In this document: positions 9,032-18,675 of the stretch, in pieces
Numbering within the stretch: the first letter of the stretch is position 1
Layout of the letters: each line of letters begins with the position of its first letter
Source of the DNA: Halobacillus aidingensis
Lineage (GTDB): Bacteria > Bacillota > Bacilli > Bacillales > Halobacillaceae
Reading direction: 5' to 3'
Assembly (NCBI RefSeq): GCF_900104185.1
Contig: NZ_FNIZ01000006.1
Location: 69,112 to 133,111 of the forward strand
Length of the DNA: 64,000 bases
The notes under the pieces: generated by a model
What the model saw: the letters and a program-made list of their open reading frames with translations, nothing else
Told to the model about the DNA's origin: nothing
The model's database searches: none
Position numbers and translations under genes: made by a program

Positions 9032-11239
9032 TTATTGTTCCTCTGATGCTACGTCTACGATACGATCTTCAATTACTGGTGTTACCTCTCCTAGTTCAGC
9101 AACATAGTCACGGAAGTTCTCCCAGTCTGATGAACCTAGGTCTGTCACGCGCCCTTCTTCATAGGCGTTGGCAAAGACATCGTAACCATCTCCGCCTTTA
9201 GCTGTGAATGCGTTTGTTGCAACCGTATAAGTCGCAGACTCATCTAATGCAACCCATTCTCCATCAACATTCAGCTCAACAGATTGTACGCGTTCACCAA
9301 CAGCTAGGGAGCTGTCGTACGTATAGTTCAACCCAGAAACTTGCAGGAATCCACCAGATTCTTTAGGTGCATTGCTCACACTGTGCTCTAATGCTTCCAT
9401 AATTTCAGCGCCGGACAGTTCCATAGTTGCAAGTGTATTACCAAATGGCATAACCGTTAAGATCTCACCAATCGTAATTGGTCCTTTGTCAATCGCTTCA
9501 CGAATTCCGCCACTGTTTTGGAAGGCTGCGACTGTATCCGGGTTGTACTCTTTCGCTTTATCCAGCATTCCATCGGTGATGAGGTTACCCAGTGCCGTTT
9601 CACTGTTACGCACACTGATTTCGTCGCCATCTTCCAGACGTGGATTCGGGAAGGCTTCTGTAGCAACAGCTCCACTCTCTTCGTCACGGATATCCTCGAT
9701 CTTGGAAGTGTATTTTTCAAGAGCGGCAGCCGCTTCAGCGTTTGCTTCTTTTTCACTCACATCGATCAAGTCGCCCGCGTAACCGACGACGACACCTTCA
9801 TCATCGAATTCTACATCCAATGTACCCAGGTAGTCTCCATATTGGCCGGCTTGAACGATGACGGTTGGATCTTTAGGATCTCCATTCTCATCGGTTGTCA
9901 CTTCCACTGGTTCTGAAAGTTTCGAATGACTGTGCCCTCCGACAATTACGTCAATTCCATCCACTTCGGCCAACAACTGATCATTGTCATAGTTCGGGTT
10001 ATCATCGTACCCAATGTGTGTCAGAGCAACAATCTTATCAACACCAAGGGCTTCCAGTGCTTTCACTCGCTCTTCAGCTGTATCAATATAGTTATCGAAA
10101 GTAATAGCTTCAGGACTAGAGATATCAGCCGTTTCTTCTGTCGTCAATCCGAAGAAACCAACTTCTTCCCCGCCTACTTCTTTAATGACACTATTGTAGA
10201 TTTCACCATCTGCAGGCTTCTTGCTGATGTAGCTGTTATAAAGTCCTTTCATGTTCTCATCCTGAGAGAAGTTCACGTTCGAACTTACAAAAGGAAAATC
10301 TGCTCCTTCGACGAAATCAGCAAGAGCCTTATGTCCCTCTGCACTTGAACCAAGATCGAATTCGTGGTTTCCAAGTGTCATCAGATCGTAACCCATCATA
10401 TTCATAAATTCTAAATCTGCCTGGCCTTTGAATTCATTAAAATATAGAGTTCCAGAGAAAACATCCCCAGCGTCAAGAAGGAGTGCATCCGGATTTTCTG
10501 CTCTCACTTCATTTACGGCTGTCACACGTTTAGCGACATCATCCAAGTGAGCATGCGTATCATTGGTGTGCATTAAAGAAAGTTCAAAATGTTCATCACC
10601 TAGTGTGAATCCATACTCATAATCTGTGTTCGCAAGCAACCAGGCGAAGTCCCCTCTGCGGATGTCATCCTTCGGTCCAAATTTCGTCTCACTTTGACCG
10701 CTTACGAGATCAAGATTATAAAGGGTCGCAATGGCATCTTCATACCAGGCACCTTCTTGGACATCTTCAAATGGATGTTCGCTTGCATCACTCTCAAGAC
10801 CATAGGCTTCTACAATCAATTGAGCAAATTCACCACGAGTCATTTCTTTTTTCGGTTGGAAAGTACCGTCTTCCATACCGCTGATGTACCCCGCTTCATG
10901 TAGGGCATTGATGGAGGCAGCGTACCAATCTCCTTCATATACATCAGAAAAAGTAGAACCCTCTCCTGTTTCCATATCTAAATCAAGAATTCTAGCCATC
11001 ATGACTGCTGCCTCCGCACGAGTGACAGAAGAATACAATTGGAAAGTTCCGTCTTCGTAACCGGTTACAACTCCAGCTTCAGCTAGAGCATGAATCACAT
11101 CATGGTAGGGATGATCGGAAGGGACATCTGGAAATACATCCTCTGCGGATACACTTGTACCTGGGGCTACAGCTGATGCAACTAGAGCGGCACTCACTGA
11201 GGATAGGAATAAAGCACTTTTCTTATTAACTTTCTTCAT
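9032..11239 (-). CDS. SLH-anchored 5'-nucleotidase / UshA-type metallophosphoesterase
   Basis: 735 aa from ATG 11239, chosen over upstream in-frame codons because AAGGAGGAG precedes it and a signal peptide (KKVNKKSALFLSSVSAALVASA) starts there. Three SLH repeats at about 35-205. Metallophosphoesterase domain from about 218: MHTNDTHAHLDD, DAGDVFSG, GNHEFD, VGGHSHS, all metal-binding blocks of the family. The 5'-nucleotidase C-terminal domain, about 545-700, has NSGGIR and GGDGYDVF. The family hydrolyses extracellular nucleotides or UDP-sugars; here it would sit on the S-layer and scavenge phosphate and nucleosides. It could work downstream of the SLH nuclease next door (inference). The mature protein is strongly acidic. 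Confidence 0.93.
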   Translation of the reverse strand: MKKVNKKSALFLSSVSAALVASAVAPGTSVSAEDVFPDVPSDHPYHDVIHALAEAGVVTGYEDGTFQLYSSVTRAEAAVMMARILDLDMETGEGSTFSDVYEGDWYAASINALHEAGYISGMEDGTFQPKKEMTRGEFAQLIVEAYGLESDASEHPFEDVQEGAWYEDAIATLYNLDLVSGQSETKFGPKDDIRRGDFAWLLANTDYEYGFTLGDEHFELSLMHTNDTHAHLDDVAKRVTAVNEVRAENPDALLLDAGDVFSGTLYFNEFKGQADLEFMNMMGYDLMTLGNHEFDLGSSAEGHKALADFVEGADFPFVSSNVNFSQDENMKGLYNSYISKKPADGEIYNSVIKEVGGEEVGFFGLTTEETADISSPEAITFDNYIDTAEERVKALEALGVDKIVALTHIGYDDNPNYDNDQLLAEVDGIDVIVGGHSHSKLSEPVEVTTDENGDPKDPTVIVQAGQYGDYLGTLDVEFDDEGVVVGYAGDLIDVSEKEANAEAAAALEKYTSKIEDIRDEESGAVATEAFPNPRLEDGDEISVRNSETALGNLITDGMLDKAKEYNPDTVAAFQNSGGIREAIDKGPITIGEILTVMPFGNTLATMELSGAEIMEALEHSVSNAPKESGGFLQVSGLNYTYDSSLAVGERVQSVELNVDGEWVALDESATYTVATNAFTAKGGDGYDVFANAYEEGRVTDLGSSDWENFRDYVAELGEVTPVIEDRIVDVASEEQ

Positions 11240-11426
11240 TAAAATGACTCCTCCTTGAATATATATTCTGGCGGACTTCGGTCCCATTCTATGTAACTTA
11301 ATAAGGGACAAATACCCCCATACATTTCTATCTTACAAGAATTTTCTATCATTTCCTACACAATTTTCATAACTTTAAAGATTTTCAAACGATTTCTTTA
11401 CAAATTTTGTACTTTCAAAGATTCAT

Positions 11427-11461
11427 AAAAAACCCTGCAGAGAATATCCTCTGCAGGGTTG
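11427..11461 (-). terminator. Terminator of the S-layer protein gene
   Basis: AACCCTGCAGAG / CTCTGCAGGGTT hairpin; leftward it is followed by TTTTTTATG. Confidence 0.88.
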
Positions 11462-11476
11462 ATAAGCTTGATTAAA

Positions 11477-14400
11477 TTAGCGAGATGTAGAAGTTAGAGA
11501 GAAATTGATGTTATCAAGATCTGTATCTTCTACGGATACCTCTTGGTCGCCTACATAAGTACCGTCAGCGAAGACAGCTACTTCGTAGTTACCGTTTGGT
11601 ACGTCTAGGGAATAAGATTCAGTAACACCAGAATCTTTAGCAACAACATTTCCATTTTCATCGATTGCTGCTACAACAACGTCTGATCCATTAAGTCCTG
11701 TAACTGTACCAGATACGTTGAATAGAAGGTCATTTTCAGTGTTTTGAACTGTGATACGCTCGTAAACTGTTTCGTTCTTACCAACGGATAAACCGAACTC
11801 TGTATCGTTGTAAACGCCAGCATCACCGTCTACATCTACTGTGTATGTTCCTTCAGAAAGGTAAGCTGGAGTTACGAAGCTACCTGCTTTAGAACTGTTT
11901 ACAGAGTAAACGTTATCAGCGGTTGTTGTTGGGTCATCCCACTTATCTGTAATCGTAACATCAACATCGTTTCCAGACACTTTATTACCTAGTGTATCTA
12001 CCAATGTAAGGTTAGCGATTGCTTGAGATCCGCCTTCAACAGCGAAGTTAAGCGTTTGCTCTCCTTTATTAGCAGTGATTGTATCTGTAACTGTTTCGAA
12101 GACACCTGGTCCACGAACGACGAATGTGTAAGATCCTTCCGCTAGATCTTCATCATCACCAATCATGTAAGTACCTTTATTTGCAGCATCATCCCACTTA
12201 ACTCCATCTACTGCAACTAGAGTACCATTTTGATTGTAAACATATACATTACCAAAGACTTCTTCGTTCTCAAGATCTCCGTCATAACGTACATATCCTT
12301 CTACAGTAACTTCTGGATCAGCTTTGATTCCGAAATCAGCTGGAGATTGGTCTGTGAATTCTACAACTTCAAACTCTTCTGATGTTTTAGACTCAAAGTT
12401 TGGTGCAGATACTTTGATTGTATATTTACCAGGTTCAACGCTATCGAAGAATGGAGAATTAGGTGCAATTGTGAAATCACCTGTTCCATCATTTACAGCA
12501 TCCAATTCAAGGTAATTTGAAGTCTTAACTGTTTCACCATCAGCATTTACAAGTTCAGCATTAACAGGAACATGCGTGCCTTCAGGAAGATCAAGTGCTT
12601 TTCCGTCATTATCCAACAATGCTACATCTGCAGAAGCCGTTCCTGCTGGTTCAACTTCTAGTGATGGAGAAGTTGTTTTGTCTTTAACAACGGTAACAGT
12701 TTCAGAAACTGGCTCAAGGATGTAATCACCCTTAACTTCAAACTTGTAATCAGTAGTTTCTGCTGTATCAAAATCATAAGAAGCTACTAGGGCATTGCTA
12801 TCTTTTTTATATTCTAGGTCGCCATCATTTAATGTATCAACTAATACTTCCACTCCGTTTACCTCTTTGTAAACGTTAAGGCTTCCAGCGAATGTTTCAC
12901 CTGTAGAATCAGAAGGGAAGCTAGTGAATGTGCTTGTAGCTTGTACTTCCTGCGCTGCTTCTAGAGAAACAGTGGAAGTCGTGTTATTTCCTTCAGTAAC
13001 TTCAACAGCTACAATCTCAGTTGCAGCGTCAGCATCGTTGATACGAAGGAAGTATGTTCCAGATGGAAGAGTTACTACTTCTTTACCGAATGCTTCAACC
13101 AAGTTGAATTCTGCTTCGTATTTATCGTTACTGTTCTTAGTATCATCACTAAGATCTGCATCTTCAAGGGAAGCTAGTACACTGGATCCATCTACATCAA
13201 GAAGTTCTACGGAACCGTTTTGAGTGTTCCAAACACCTGAAAGGTTCATAGATTCGATTTCTTTAACTGGAGTAAACTCAGTTCCAACTGTTGTAAGAGC
13301 CATGTCATCACTAGAAGTGAACTCTGTTGTAGTCTCGTGGTAAACCTCGTCAAGGTTACTGCTTGAAAGGTCTTTAGAAACTACTACGCGGTACTCACTG
13401 TCTGTGCTGATTTCGTTCACACGCTGGTTCAAGACGTTCTTAAACTCTACAGATGTGCGGCCATCGTCAGCAGAAACACCACTGTTATAGAATCCGTACT
13501 TGCCATCTTCTAGTGTAGTTGCCGTACCAAGGTTCAGCCACTCATCACCATTCTTCTCTTGAAGAGTAACTTCAGCCCCTTCAACAGACTCACCAGTCTT
13601 GTCATCAACGATGTTACCTTCAATCGCTAGTTCACTTACGTTTACAAGCTCAAGAGAAATGTTCTCAGCCGTTTTGTGGTTACGAGTAACATTTACTTCT
13701 TCCGTCTTCGTGAAGTAACCTTCTTTGCTTACTTCAATTTCAACTAGTCCTGGAGTTGCTGGGATGGAATAATAACCATTTGAATCAGCAACTACTTCTT
13801 CGTCACCGACTTTAACTGTCGCGCCAGGAGTTACGAAACCTTGGATAGCTGTATCCGCTTCAACATCAGGATCGTCTCCATCGTCACCAGGGTTGTCTGG
13901 AGCGTCAAAGTCAACGGTTACTGTGTACATTTCACCTTTGTATTCAACAGTTACTTCGTTTTCACCGTCAACAAGTACTTCATCGAGATCGTACTCCATC
14001 GTTTCACCGTCAGAGAACGTTACAGAAATTGTATCTTTATCGACAACAGTCGCGCTGGATACTGTTACTTCTGGAGCATCCTCATCAAATAGGCTGCCGA
14101 ATTCTTTTTCCACATTGTAAAGCAACCATGCAAAGTGATCACGACGCATGTCTTCCATCGGGCTGAACTCTGTTCCTTCTTGGTTCGTACCAGAAATTAG
14201 ACCGTGTGCGTATAGAGTTTCGATTGCTTCTGTGTACCAAGCATCTCCATCTACATCTTCGAAAGTAGTATCGGCAGATTTTGTCGGAATGTCATATGCA
14301 TTCACTAGAAGTACAGCAATTTGAGCACGGTTGATGTTATCAAGTGGACCGAATGTTCCATCCGGGTAACCGTTGATATCACCGGAAGCTACAAGTGCAT

Positions 14401-14734
14401 TTACGTACTCTGCATACCAAGCTTCTTGATCAACGTCAGGGAAGTCAGCCGCTGCAACGTCTGTATCAAGTTTAAGAGCTTTTGTAAGCATTACTGCTGC
14501 TTGACCGCGGTTGATGCTGTCTGTTGGGTGGAATTCTCCATCCGGATAACCGTTAATGACACCTTCAGCTACTAGTGCATTGATCGCTTCGTTGAACTGG
14601 TAACCGTCCGGAAGGTCAGGGAAGTTTGAATCCGTACTTGCAGAAACTGCAACTGGTGCTACCGCTGAAGCTACCATAGCAGCTGTCAATGATGTAGCAA
14701 ACAATTTACGTTGTGACTTTGATTTGTAAGACAT
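11477..14734 (-). CDS. Probable major S-layer protein (three SLH domains plus beta-sandwich repeats)
   Basis: 1085 aa, very acidic. Signal peptide at 1-32 (AMVASAVAPVAVSA). Three SLH domains at about 38-215 (GYPDGEFHPTDSINRGQA, GYPDGTFGPLDNINRAQI and a diverged third). The rest is a string of Ig-like and carboxypeptidase-regulatory-like modules (for example GYYSIPATPGLVEIEVSKEGY, GKYGFYNSG, GKYTIKVSAPNFE, GSYTFVVRGPG), with no enzymatic motif. Size, architecture and position in a SecA2/SlaP/CsaB locus point to the lattice-forming S-layer protein; another SLH protein elsewhere could be the main one. AAGGAGG precedes the ATG. A good promoter and a roughly 137-nt structured leader lie upstream, as expected for a highly expressed, stable mRNA. 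Confidence 0.85.
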   Translation of the reverse strand: MSYKSKSQRKLFATSLTAAMVASAVAPVAVSASTDSNFPDLPDGYQFNEAINALVAEGVINGYPDGEFHPTDSINRGQAAVMLTKALKLDTDVAAADFPDVDQEAWYAEYVNALVASGDINGYPDGTFGPLDNINRAQIAVLLVNAYDIPTKSADTTFEDVDGDAWYTEAIETLYAHGLISGTNQEGTEFSPMEDMRRDHFAWLLYNVEKEFGSLFDEDAPEVTVSSATVVDKDTISVTFSDGETMEYDLDEVLVDGENEVTVEYKGEMYTVTVDFDAPDNPGDDGDDPDVEADTAIQGFVTPGATVKVGDEEVVADSNGYYSIPATPGLVEIEVSKEGYFTKTEEVNVTRNHKTAENISLELVNVSELAIEGNIVDDKTGESVEGAEVTLQEKNGDEWLNLGTATTLEDGKYGFYNSGVSADDGRTSVEFKNVLNQRVNEISTDSEYRVVVSKDLSSSNLDEVYHETTTEFTSSDDMALTTVGTEFTPVKEIESMNLSGVWNTQNGSVELLDVDGSSVLASLEDADLSDDTKNSNDKYEAEFNLVEAFGKEVVTLPSGTYFLRINDADAATEIVAVEVTEGNNTTSTVSLEAAQEVQATSTFTSFPSDSTGETFAGSLNVYKEVNGVEVLVDTLNDGDLEYKKDSNALVASYDFDTAETTDYKFEVKGDYILEPVSETVTVVKDKTTSPSLEVEPAGTASADVALLDNDGKALDLPEGTHVPVNAELVNADGETVKTSNYLELDAVNDGTGDFTIAPNSPFFDSVEPGKYTIKVSAPNFESKTSEEFEVVEFTDQSPADFGIKADPEVTVEGYVRYDGDLENEEVFGNVYVYNQNGTLVAVDGVKWDDAANKGTYMIGDDEDLAEGSYTFVVRGPGVFETVTDTITANKGEQTLNFAVEGGSQAIANLTLVDTLGNKVSGNDVDVTITDKWDDPTTTADNVYSVNSSKAGSFVTPAYLSEGTYTVDVDGDAGVYNDTEFGLSVGKNETVYERITVQNTENDLLFNVSGTVTGLNGSDVVVAAIDENGNVVAKDSGVTESYSLDVPNGNYEVAVFADGTYVGDQEVSVEDTDLDNINFSLTSTSR

Positions 14735-14781
14735 GTAAATAATTCCTCCTTGAATATACTATAAAATAATACTGATCCCAG

Positions 14782-14814
14782 AGACTCATAGATCGTAGAT
14801 GCCATCATGAGTCT
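14782..14814 (-). promoter_or_regulatory. Stem-loop in the S-layer mRNA leader
   Basis: AGACTCAT / ATGAGTCT perfect inverted repeat with a 17-nt loop, between the promoter and the SD of the S-layer gene. Structured leaders stabilise S-layer mRNAs in other Gram-positives; the role here is inferred. Confidence 0.5.
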
Positions 14815-14878
14815 TTATGTATACAAATCTCCAAGATAAGTAATAAAACTACAACAAATTCCTGATGACACAAGTCTT

Positions 14879-14907
14879 AGTATATTTCACTTATAATGGA
14901 AGGTCAA
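14879..14907 (-). promoter_or_regulatory. SigA-type promoter of the S-layer gene
   Basis: On the minus strand TTGACC, 17 nt, TATACT. It would give a leader of roughly 137 nt. Confidence 0.65.
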
Positions 14908-15103
14908 CCATTTTACCTAATAAATTGGAAGAAAATATTTTTAGTAGATTCGATTTCCAATTACAAACTCATTACATAGGTATACAACACAAAATAGGGT
15001 GTTCCTTCCAAAAGCGCCAATAAATTTACATAAATTTGGCGTTTACATAGAAAATATCGGCATAATGTATGAGATCTTTAACATTTTACTGGTATTTTTT
15101 CAA

Positions 15104-15150
15104 AAAAATAGCCCCACCGAATATATACTCGGTGGGGCTATTTCAATTTT
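15104..15150 (-). terminator. Terminator of the second SLH subtilase
   Basis: ATAGCCCCACCGA / TCGGTGGGGCTAT hairpin; leftward it is followed by TTTTTTTG. Confidence 0.88.
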
Positions 15151-15159
15151 ATTCCTAGA

Positions 15160-16809
15160 TTATTTCAATTCTATTACTTTATAAAGCATATAAACGACCT
15201 CGGATCTTGAGATGTTTTCCATAGGTCTAAAGGTCCCGTCTGGGTATCCATTAACAATTCCTGAGTCTTTCAGGGTGGTTACACTGTCGTAATAATAATC
15301 TTCTGTTGATATGTCCGGGAAAGATTCTAATTCTTTATCCTCCTCTATATTGAAAGCATAATGAATAAGAATAGCTATATCTCCACGTGTGACCGAATCT
15401 TTCGGCCTAAATGTGCCATCAGGATATCCATTAACAAATCCAGCATCAACCGCTGAGTCTATATATCCAGATCCAAATGTTTCTTTGGGGACATCCGAAA
15501 ATCGTGTTTCTCTCTTTTCATTGTCTAAGTCCAGGATTCTACCGATTATGGAAACAACTTCTTCCCTCGTAATCTCTTTTTGTGGCATGAAAGAAGCATC
15601 TCTATATCCACTGATCCAATTGTTTCGAGCCATCAATTCAAGGGCTACGCTGTACCAACGGTCTCTTTCAAAATCAGAAAAAGGTGTGGTAGGTGCCTGG
15701 ATCATCCCATGTCCGTAAATGTTATCTTTGCCATCCTCTCCAAGGTCCAAACTGTTATTGATCGCGATATTCAGCAGTTCGTCTTTATCGAACTCCGGGA
15801 ACATTTCTTTATATAAGGTCAAAACGCCAGTGACGTGTGGGGCCGCCATTGAAGATCCACTCAGCGTTTCATAACCACTCTGTTGATCTTCCGTAGTGAT
15901 ATAGGTGCTCTTTATATTCATCCCAGGAGCCGTAAAATCAAGCGATGGCCCTCCATAGGTATAGCCAGAATCCGATTGGTCCTCTTCGACCGCCCCGACG
16001 CTTACGATCCCCGGATACCTGGCTGGATAAAGAACATCCGTTACATCATTGTATGTACATACATCTCTATTTCCAGAAGCAGCAACCACTATAATCCCTG
16101 CATCCTTCGCATCTTGCAACGCTTGTTTCGTTAGATCAGATGGAGTGCAAGCCGTCAAACTTAAGTTGATGATATCCATTTCTTTTTCTATGGCCCATTC
16201 AATCCCAGCAAGTACAGAGCTGACAAGACCATTTCCATCCTGGTCCAATACTTTCACCGCATAGAGTTGTGCTTTAGGAGCTATTCCTATCGTTCCTTCA
16301 TCATCATCTAAAGCTCCGATAATTCCCGCTACATGGGTGCCGTGCCCATTATCATCTACAAATGTCTCGCCTTCCACAAAACTCGCTCCACCAGTGACCT
16401 TTAAATCTGGGTGATTTGTGTTAATCCCTGTATCAATGACAGCCACTTTCACTCCATCACCAGCCAGGCCGAGGTGTTCAGATTTTTGCGTGCCTACACT
16501 TGTGTATCCCCACCCTTCTTGTTGAGCACTTACTTTCACCTGCTGGTCTTCCTCAATAGAAGTAACCGCCTCTTCGTTTTCCAATAATGGAAGATCGTCT
16601 TGGTTTACCGTTACCGCTACTGCTCCTAACCGTTCATAATTATGATGAATCGTGTGAGGAATCTCGTCCAAGAAGCCCAACCCTTCATCCTTTTCGTATG
16701 TAAGAATCACTCTTTTTGGGTCTTCTATCTCGGTTGATGCAGTGACGAGGGATGGTGTTACAGCGACTACTAGAAAAGCGATCAAACAGACCTTTACCCA
16801 TTCTTTCAT
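15160..16809 (-). CDS. S-layer-anchored subtilase with three C-terminal SLH domains
   Basis: 549-aa exported serine protease. Signal peptide at 1-24, I9-like propeptide about 30-95, S8 domain about 100-375 with Asp126 (VIDTGIN), His156 (GHGTHVAG) and Ser320 (GSSMAAPHV). Two cysteines, Cys221 and Cys251, lie in the catalytic domain and could form a disulfide. SLH repeats at about 380-549 (GYRDASFMPQKEITREE, GYPDGTFRPKDSVTRGD, GYPDGTFRPMENISRSE). Unlike the 708-aa paralogue at 4719 it lacks a PPC domain. AGGAGG precedes the ATG. Located directly upstream of the S-layer gene on the same strand but with its own terminator. Confidence 0.93.
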   Translation of the reverse strand: MKEWVKVCLIAFLVVAVTPSLVTASTEIEDPKRVILTYEKDEGLGFLDEIPHTIHHNYERLGAVAVTVNQDDLPLLENEEAVTSIEEDQQVKVSAQQEGWGYTSVGTQKSEHLGLAGDGVKVAVIDTGINTNHPDLKVTGGASFVEGETFVDDNGHGTHVAGIIGALDDDEGTIGIAPKAQLYAVKVLDQDGNGLVSSVLAGIEWAIEKEMDIINLSLTACTPSDLTKQALQDAKDAGIIVVAASGNRDVCTYNDVTDVLYPARYPGIVSVGAVEEDQSDSGYTYGGPSLDFTAPGMNIKSTYITTEDQQSGYETLSGSSMAAPHVTGVLTLYKEMFPEFDKDELLNIAINNSLDLGEDGKDNIYGHGMIQAPTTPFSDFERDRWYSVALELMARNNWISGYRDASFMPQKEITREEVVSIIGRILDLDNEKRETRFSDVPKETFGSGYIDSAVDAGFVNGYPDGTFRPKDSVTRGDIAILIHYAFNIEEDKELESFPDISTEDYYYDSVTTLKDSGIVNGYPDGTFRPMENISRSEVVYMLYKVIELK

Positions 16810-16843
16810 TTAAGGACCTCCTAGGAATATAATCTATGAAGCT

Positions 16844-16877
16844 AAAAAAAAGAGAGCGGAACAAAATCCCGCTCTTC
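16844..16877 (-). terminator. Terminator of the SLH amidase gene
   Basis: AAGAGAGCGG / CCGCTCTTC hairpin; leftward T8 run. Confidence 0.85.
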
Positions 16878-16882
16878 ATTTA

Positions 16883-18319
16883 TCAATCTCTCCAATTGTA
16901 ATAATCAATGATCCCTAAAGCAATAGCTTGAGCCGCTTCTTCACGATAATGTTGAGTTTTAAGTTTTCTTGCATCATTATCGTTCGTAAGAAACCCGATC
17001 TCTGTCAAAACAGATGGTAGAGTGGTCGCTTTGATCACTCGATACCCTGCATTTTTGACTCCGCGGTTATTCATATCCATCGCTTTGTATAAACGATCAT
17101 TGATAAATTTCGCCAGATAGTAACTCTTTCTTTCACGATCGGTCATGCCCGCCGCATAATAGAAAGTTTCAACCCCTGTCGCACTGCTCATGAATGCATT
17201 GGCATGGACACTGACAAAAGCATCTGCTTTGCCTTTTTGAGCAATGGCTACTCGTCCATCCAGAGATGGATACCAGTCACTCTGACGTGTCATCACCACA
17301 TTGATCCCAGAGTCTTTCAGATAATCACGGACCATCAAAGAAACATCCAAAACGACTTCTTTTTCTACTAAGCCGTTGGCTGATGCACCTGGATCTTTGC
17401 CTCCATGCCCTGGATCAATGGCTACCGTTTGAGGTGTTGCCTCCCCTGGTTTAGCGACAAGATAATAGGTGTGGACATAGCCTTTTAGTCCCCCGTAAGA
17501 AACATAAGCCCAGTCCCCTTCAAGTTTATGAACTTTCACGGCGTTGCCTGTCGTTAATTTTCCAACGATATCGTAATCAATACTTGGACCTTGACGTACA
17601 TTCAAAGAATCCGCAGTTACGATTCTTTCATCCAACACATCAAGGGTTTCATCTTTTGGCTCTTCTGGTTCTTGAGGTTCAGGCTTTTCTTCTGATGGTT
17701 CCTGAACAACGTAATCTCCATTTTCACTAATGGCTTTAGCAACTAAAATCGAGAACTCTTCTCGAGTCAGCTTATTGTACGGTTTGAATGTGCCGTCCGG
17801 GTACCCGACAGAAATCCCCGCGGAAGCGATGGAATTAATCGCTTCATAGTAAAGGCTGTCATTCGCAACATCAGGGAAAGATTTCTTCGTCTCCCCTTTA
17901 ATATCAAAAGCCCGGGAAATGATAATAGCCATTTGAGCTCTCGTTACGGTTTCATTCGGGCGGAAGCTTCCATCGGAATGGCCTGTAATGATTCCTTTTT
18001 CTGTCGCAGAAGCTATGTAACCTGAAGCATACATATCAGAGGTGACATCTGGAAAAGTCGTTTTTTGTTTTGTGTTGTCTAAATTTAAAGCACGACCAAT
18101 CATTGCTGTAGCTTCTTGTCTGGAAACAGGATTTTTCGGCTTGAATGTACCATCTGTATAACCAAAGATAATCTCTTTTTCTATTAAAAGATTAATGTTT
18201 TCTTTAGATCGATCCGGTATATCACTTAATGTCTCCGCAGAAACTTCTTGAATCGGATGGAAAATGACCAGGGACAAAACAGAAAGGGCAAACAGCAGAC
18301 TTCCAATTTTCTTCAGCAT
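16883..18319 (-). CDS. SLH-anchored N-acetylmuramoyl-L-alanine amidase with SH3b domain
   Basis: 478 aa from ATG 18319; an ATG 12 nt further upstream has its SD (AAGGAG) only 1 nt away, so the inner start is preferred and gives a clean signal peptide (LKKIGSLLFALSVLSLVIF). Three SLH repeats about 30-200 (GYTDGTFKPKNPVSRQE, GHSDGSFRPNETVTRAQ, GYPDGTFKPYNKLTREE), a Pro/Glu linker, an SH3b domain about 233-290 (LNVRQGPSIDYDIVGKL), and Amidase_3 about 300-475 with His305 in IDPGHGGKDPG, HAN, and TEIGFLTN. It cleaves the MurNAc-L-Ala bond of peptidoglycan; the SLH part places it at the wall polymer. Divergent from the SLH glucosaminidase gene, suggesting a matched wall-remodelling pair. Confidence 0.93.
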   Translation of the reverse strand: MLKKIGSLLFALSVLSLVIFHPIQEVSAETLSDIPDRSKENINLLIEKEIIFGYTDGTFKPKNPVSRQEATAMIGRALNLDNTKQKTTFPDVTSDMYASGYIASATEKGIITGHSDGSFRPNETVTRAQMAIIISRAFDIKGETKKSFPDVANDSLYYEAINSIASAGISVGYPDGTFKPYNKLTREEFSILVAKAISENGDYVVQEPSEEKPEPQEPEEPKDETLDVLDERIVTADSLNVRQGPSIDYDIVGKLTTGNAVKVHKLEGDWAYVSYGGLKGYVHTYYLVAKPGEATPQTVAIDPGHGGKDPGASANGLVEKEVVLDVSLMVRDYLKDSGINVVMTRQSDWYPSLDGRVAIAQKGKADAFVSVHANAFMSSATGVETFYYAAGMTDRERKSYYLAKFINDRLYKAMDMNNRGVKNAGYRVIKATTLPSVLTEIGFLTNDNDARKLKTQHYREEAAQAIALGIIDYYNWRD

Positions 18320-18675
18320 AGTAATTCTCATGCTCCTTCTAAATAGTATTTTAGATTGTCCATAATCCTCGCGTTCACTTTGACATTTGTAAAAATGACT
18401 CACCGACCACTCCTTTATGGGTTCCTGTGCTATTTTGTAATTTTATGTAAACGAAACCAAATTTTTGTCTCTATTTATATCGTTCACTATATCAAGGAAT
18501 TACATCATACGAAAGTCTCATTTTATGATTTTTTGTAGAATTATAGATTTATTTATCATGAAAAAGGGTATTTTCTCCTTCTTTTGACCCCACTTTTCCA
18601 AAAATTCTTGAATTAAACTATTCATCCTGTTCATTATTTGATAGATTAATAGTGGTAAATAAAGGAGGATGGATT
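18320..18675. other. Divergent promoter region between the two SLH hydrolases
   Basis: About 355 bp, AT-rich, between the amidase (leftward) and glucosaminidase (rightward) starts. No ORF or repeat recognised; promoters are expected but none is clear enough to place. Confidence 0.5.

Larger units (their letters stand above)
14735..15159. other. S-layer gene upstream region
   Basis: About 425 bp containing the leader and promoter of the S-layer gene, an AT-rich inverted repeat at 15015-15041 (CGCCAATAAATTT / AAATTTGGCG) of unknown role, and the terminator of the next gene. No ORF is supported. Confidence 0.6.
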
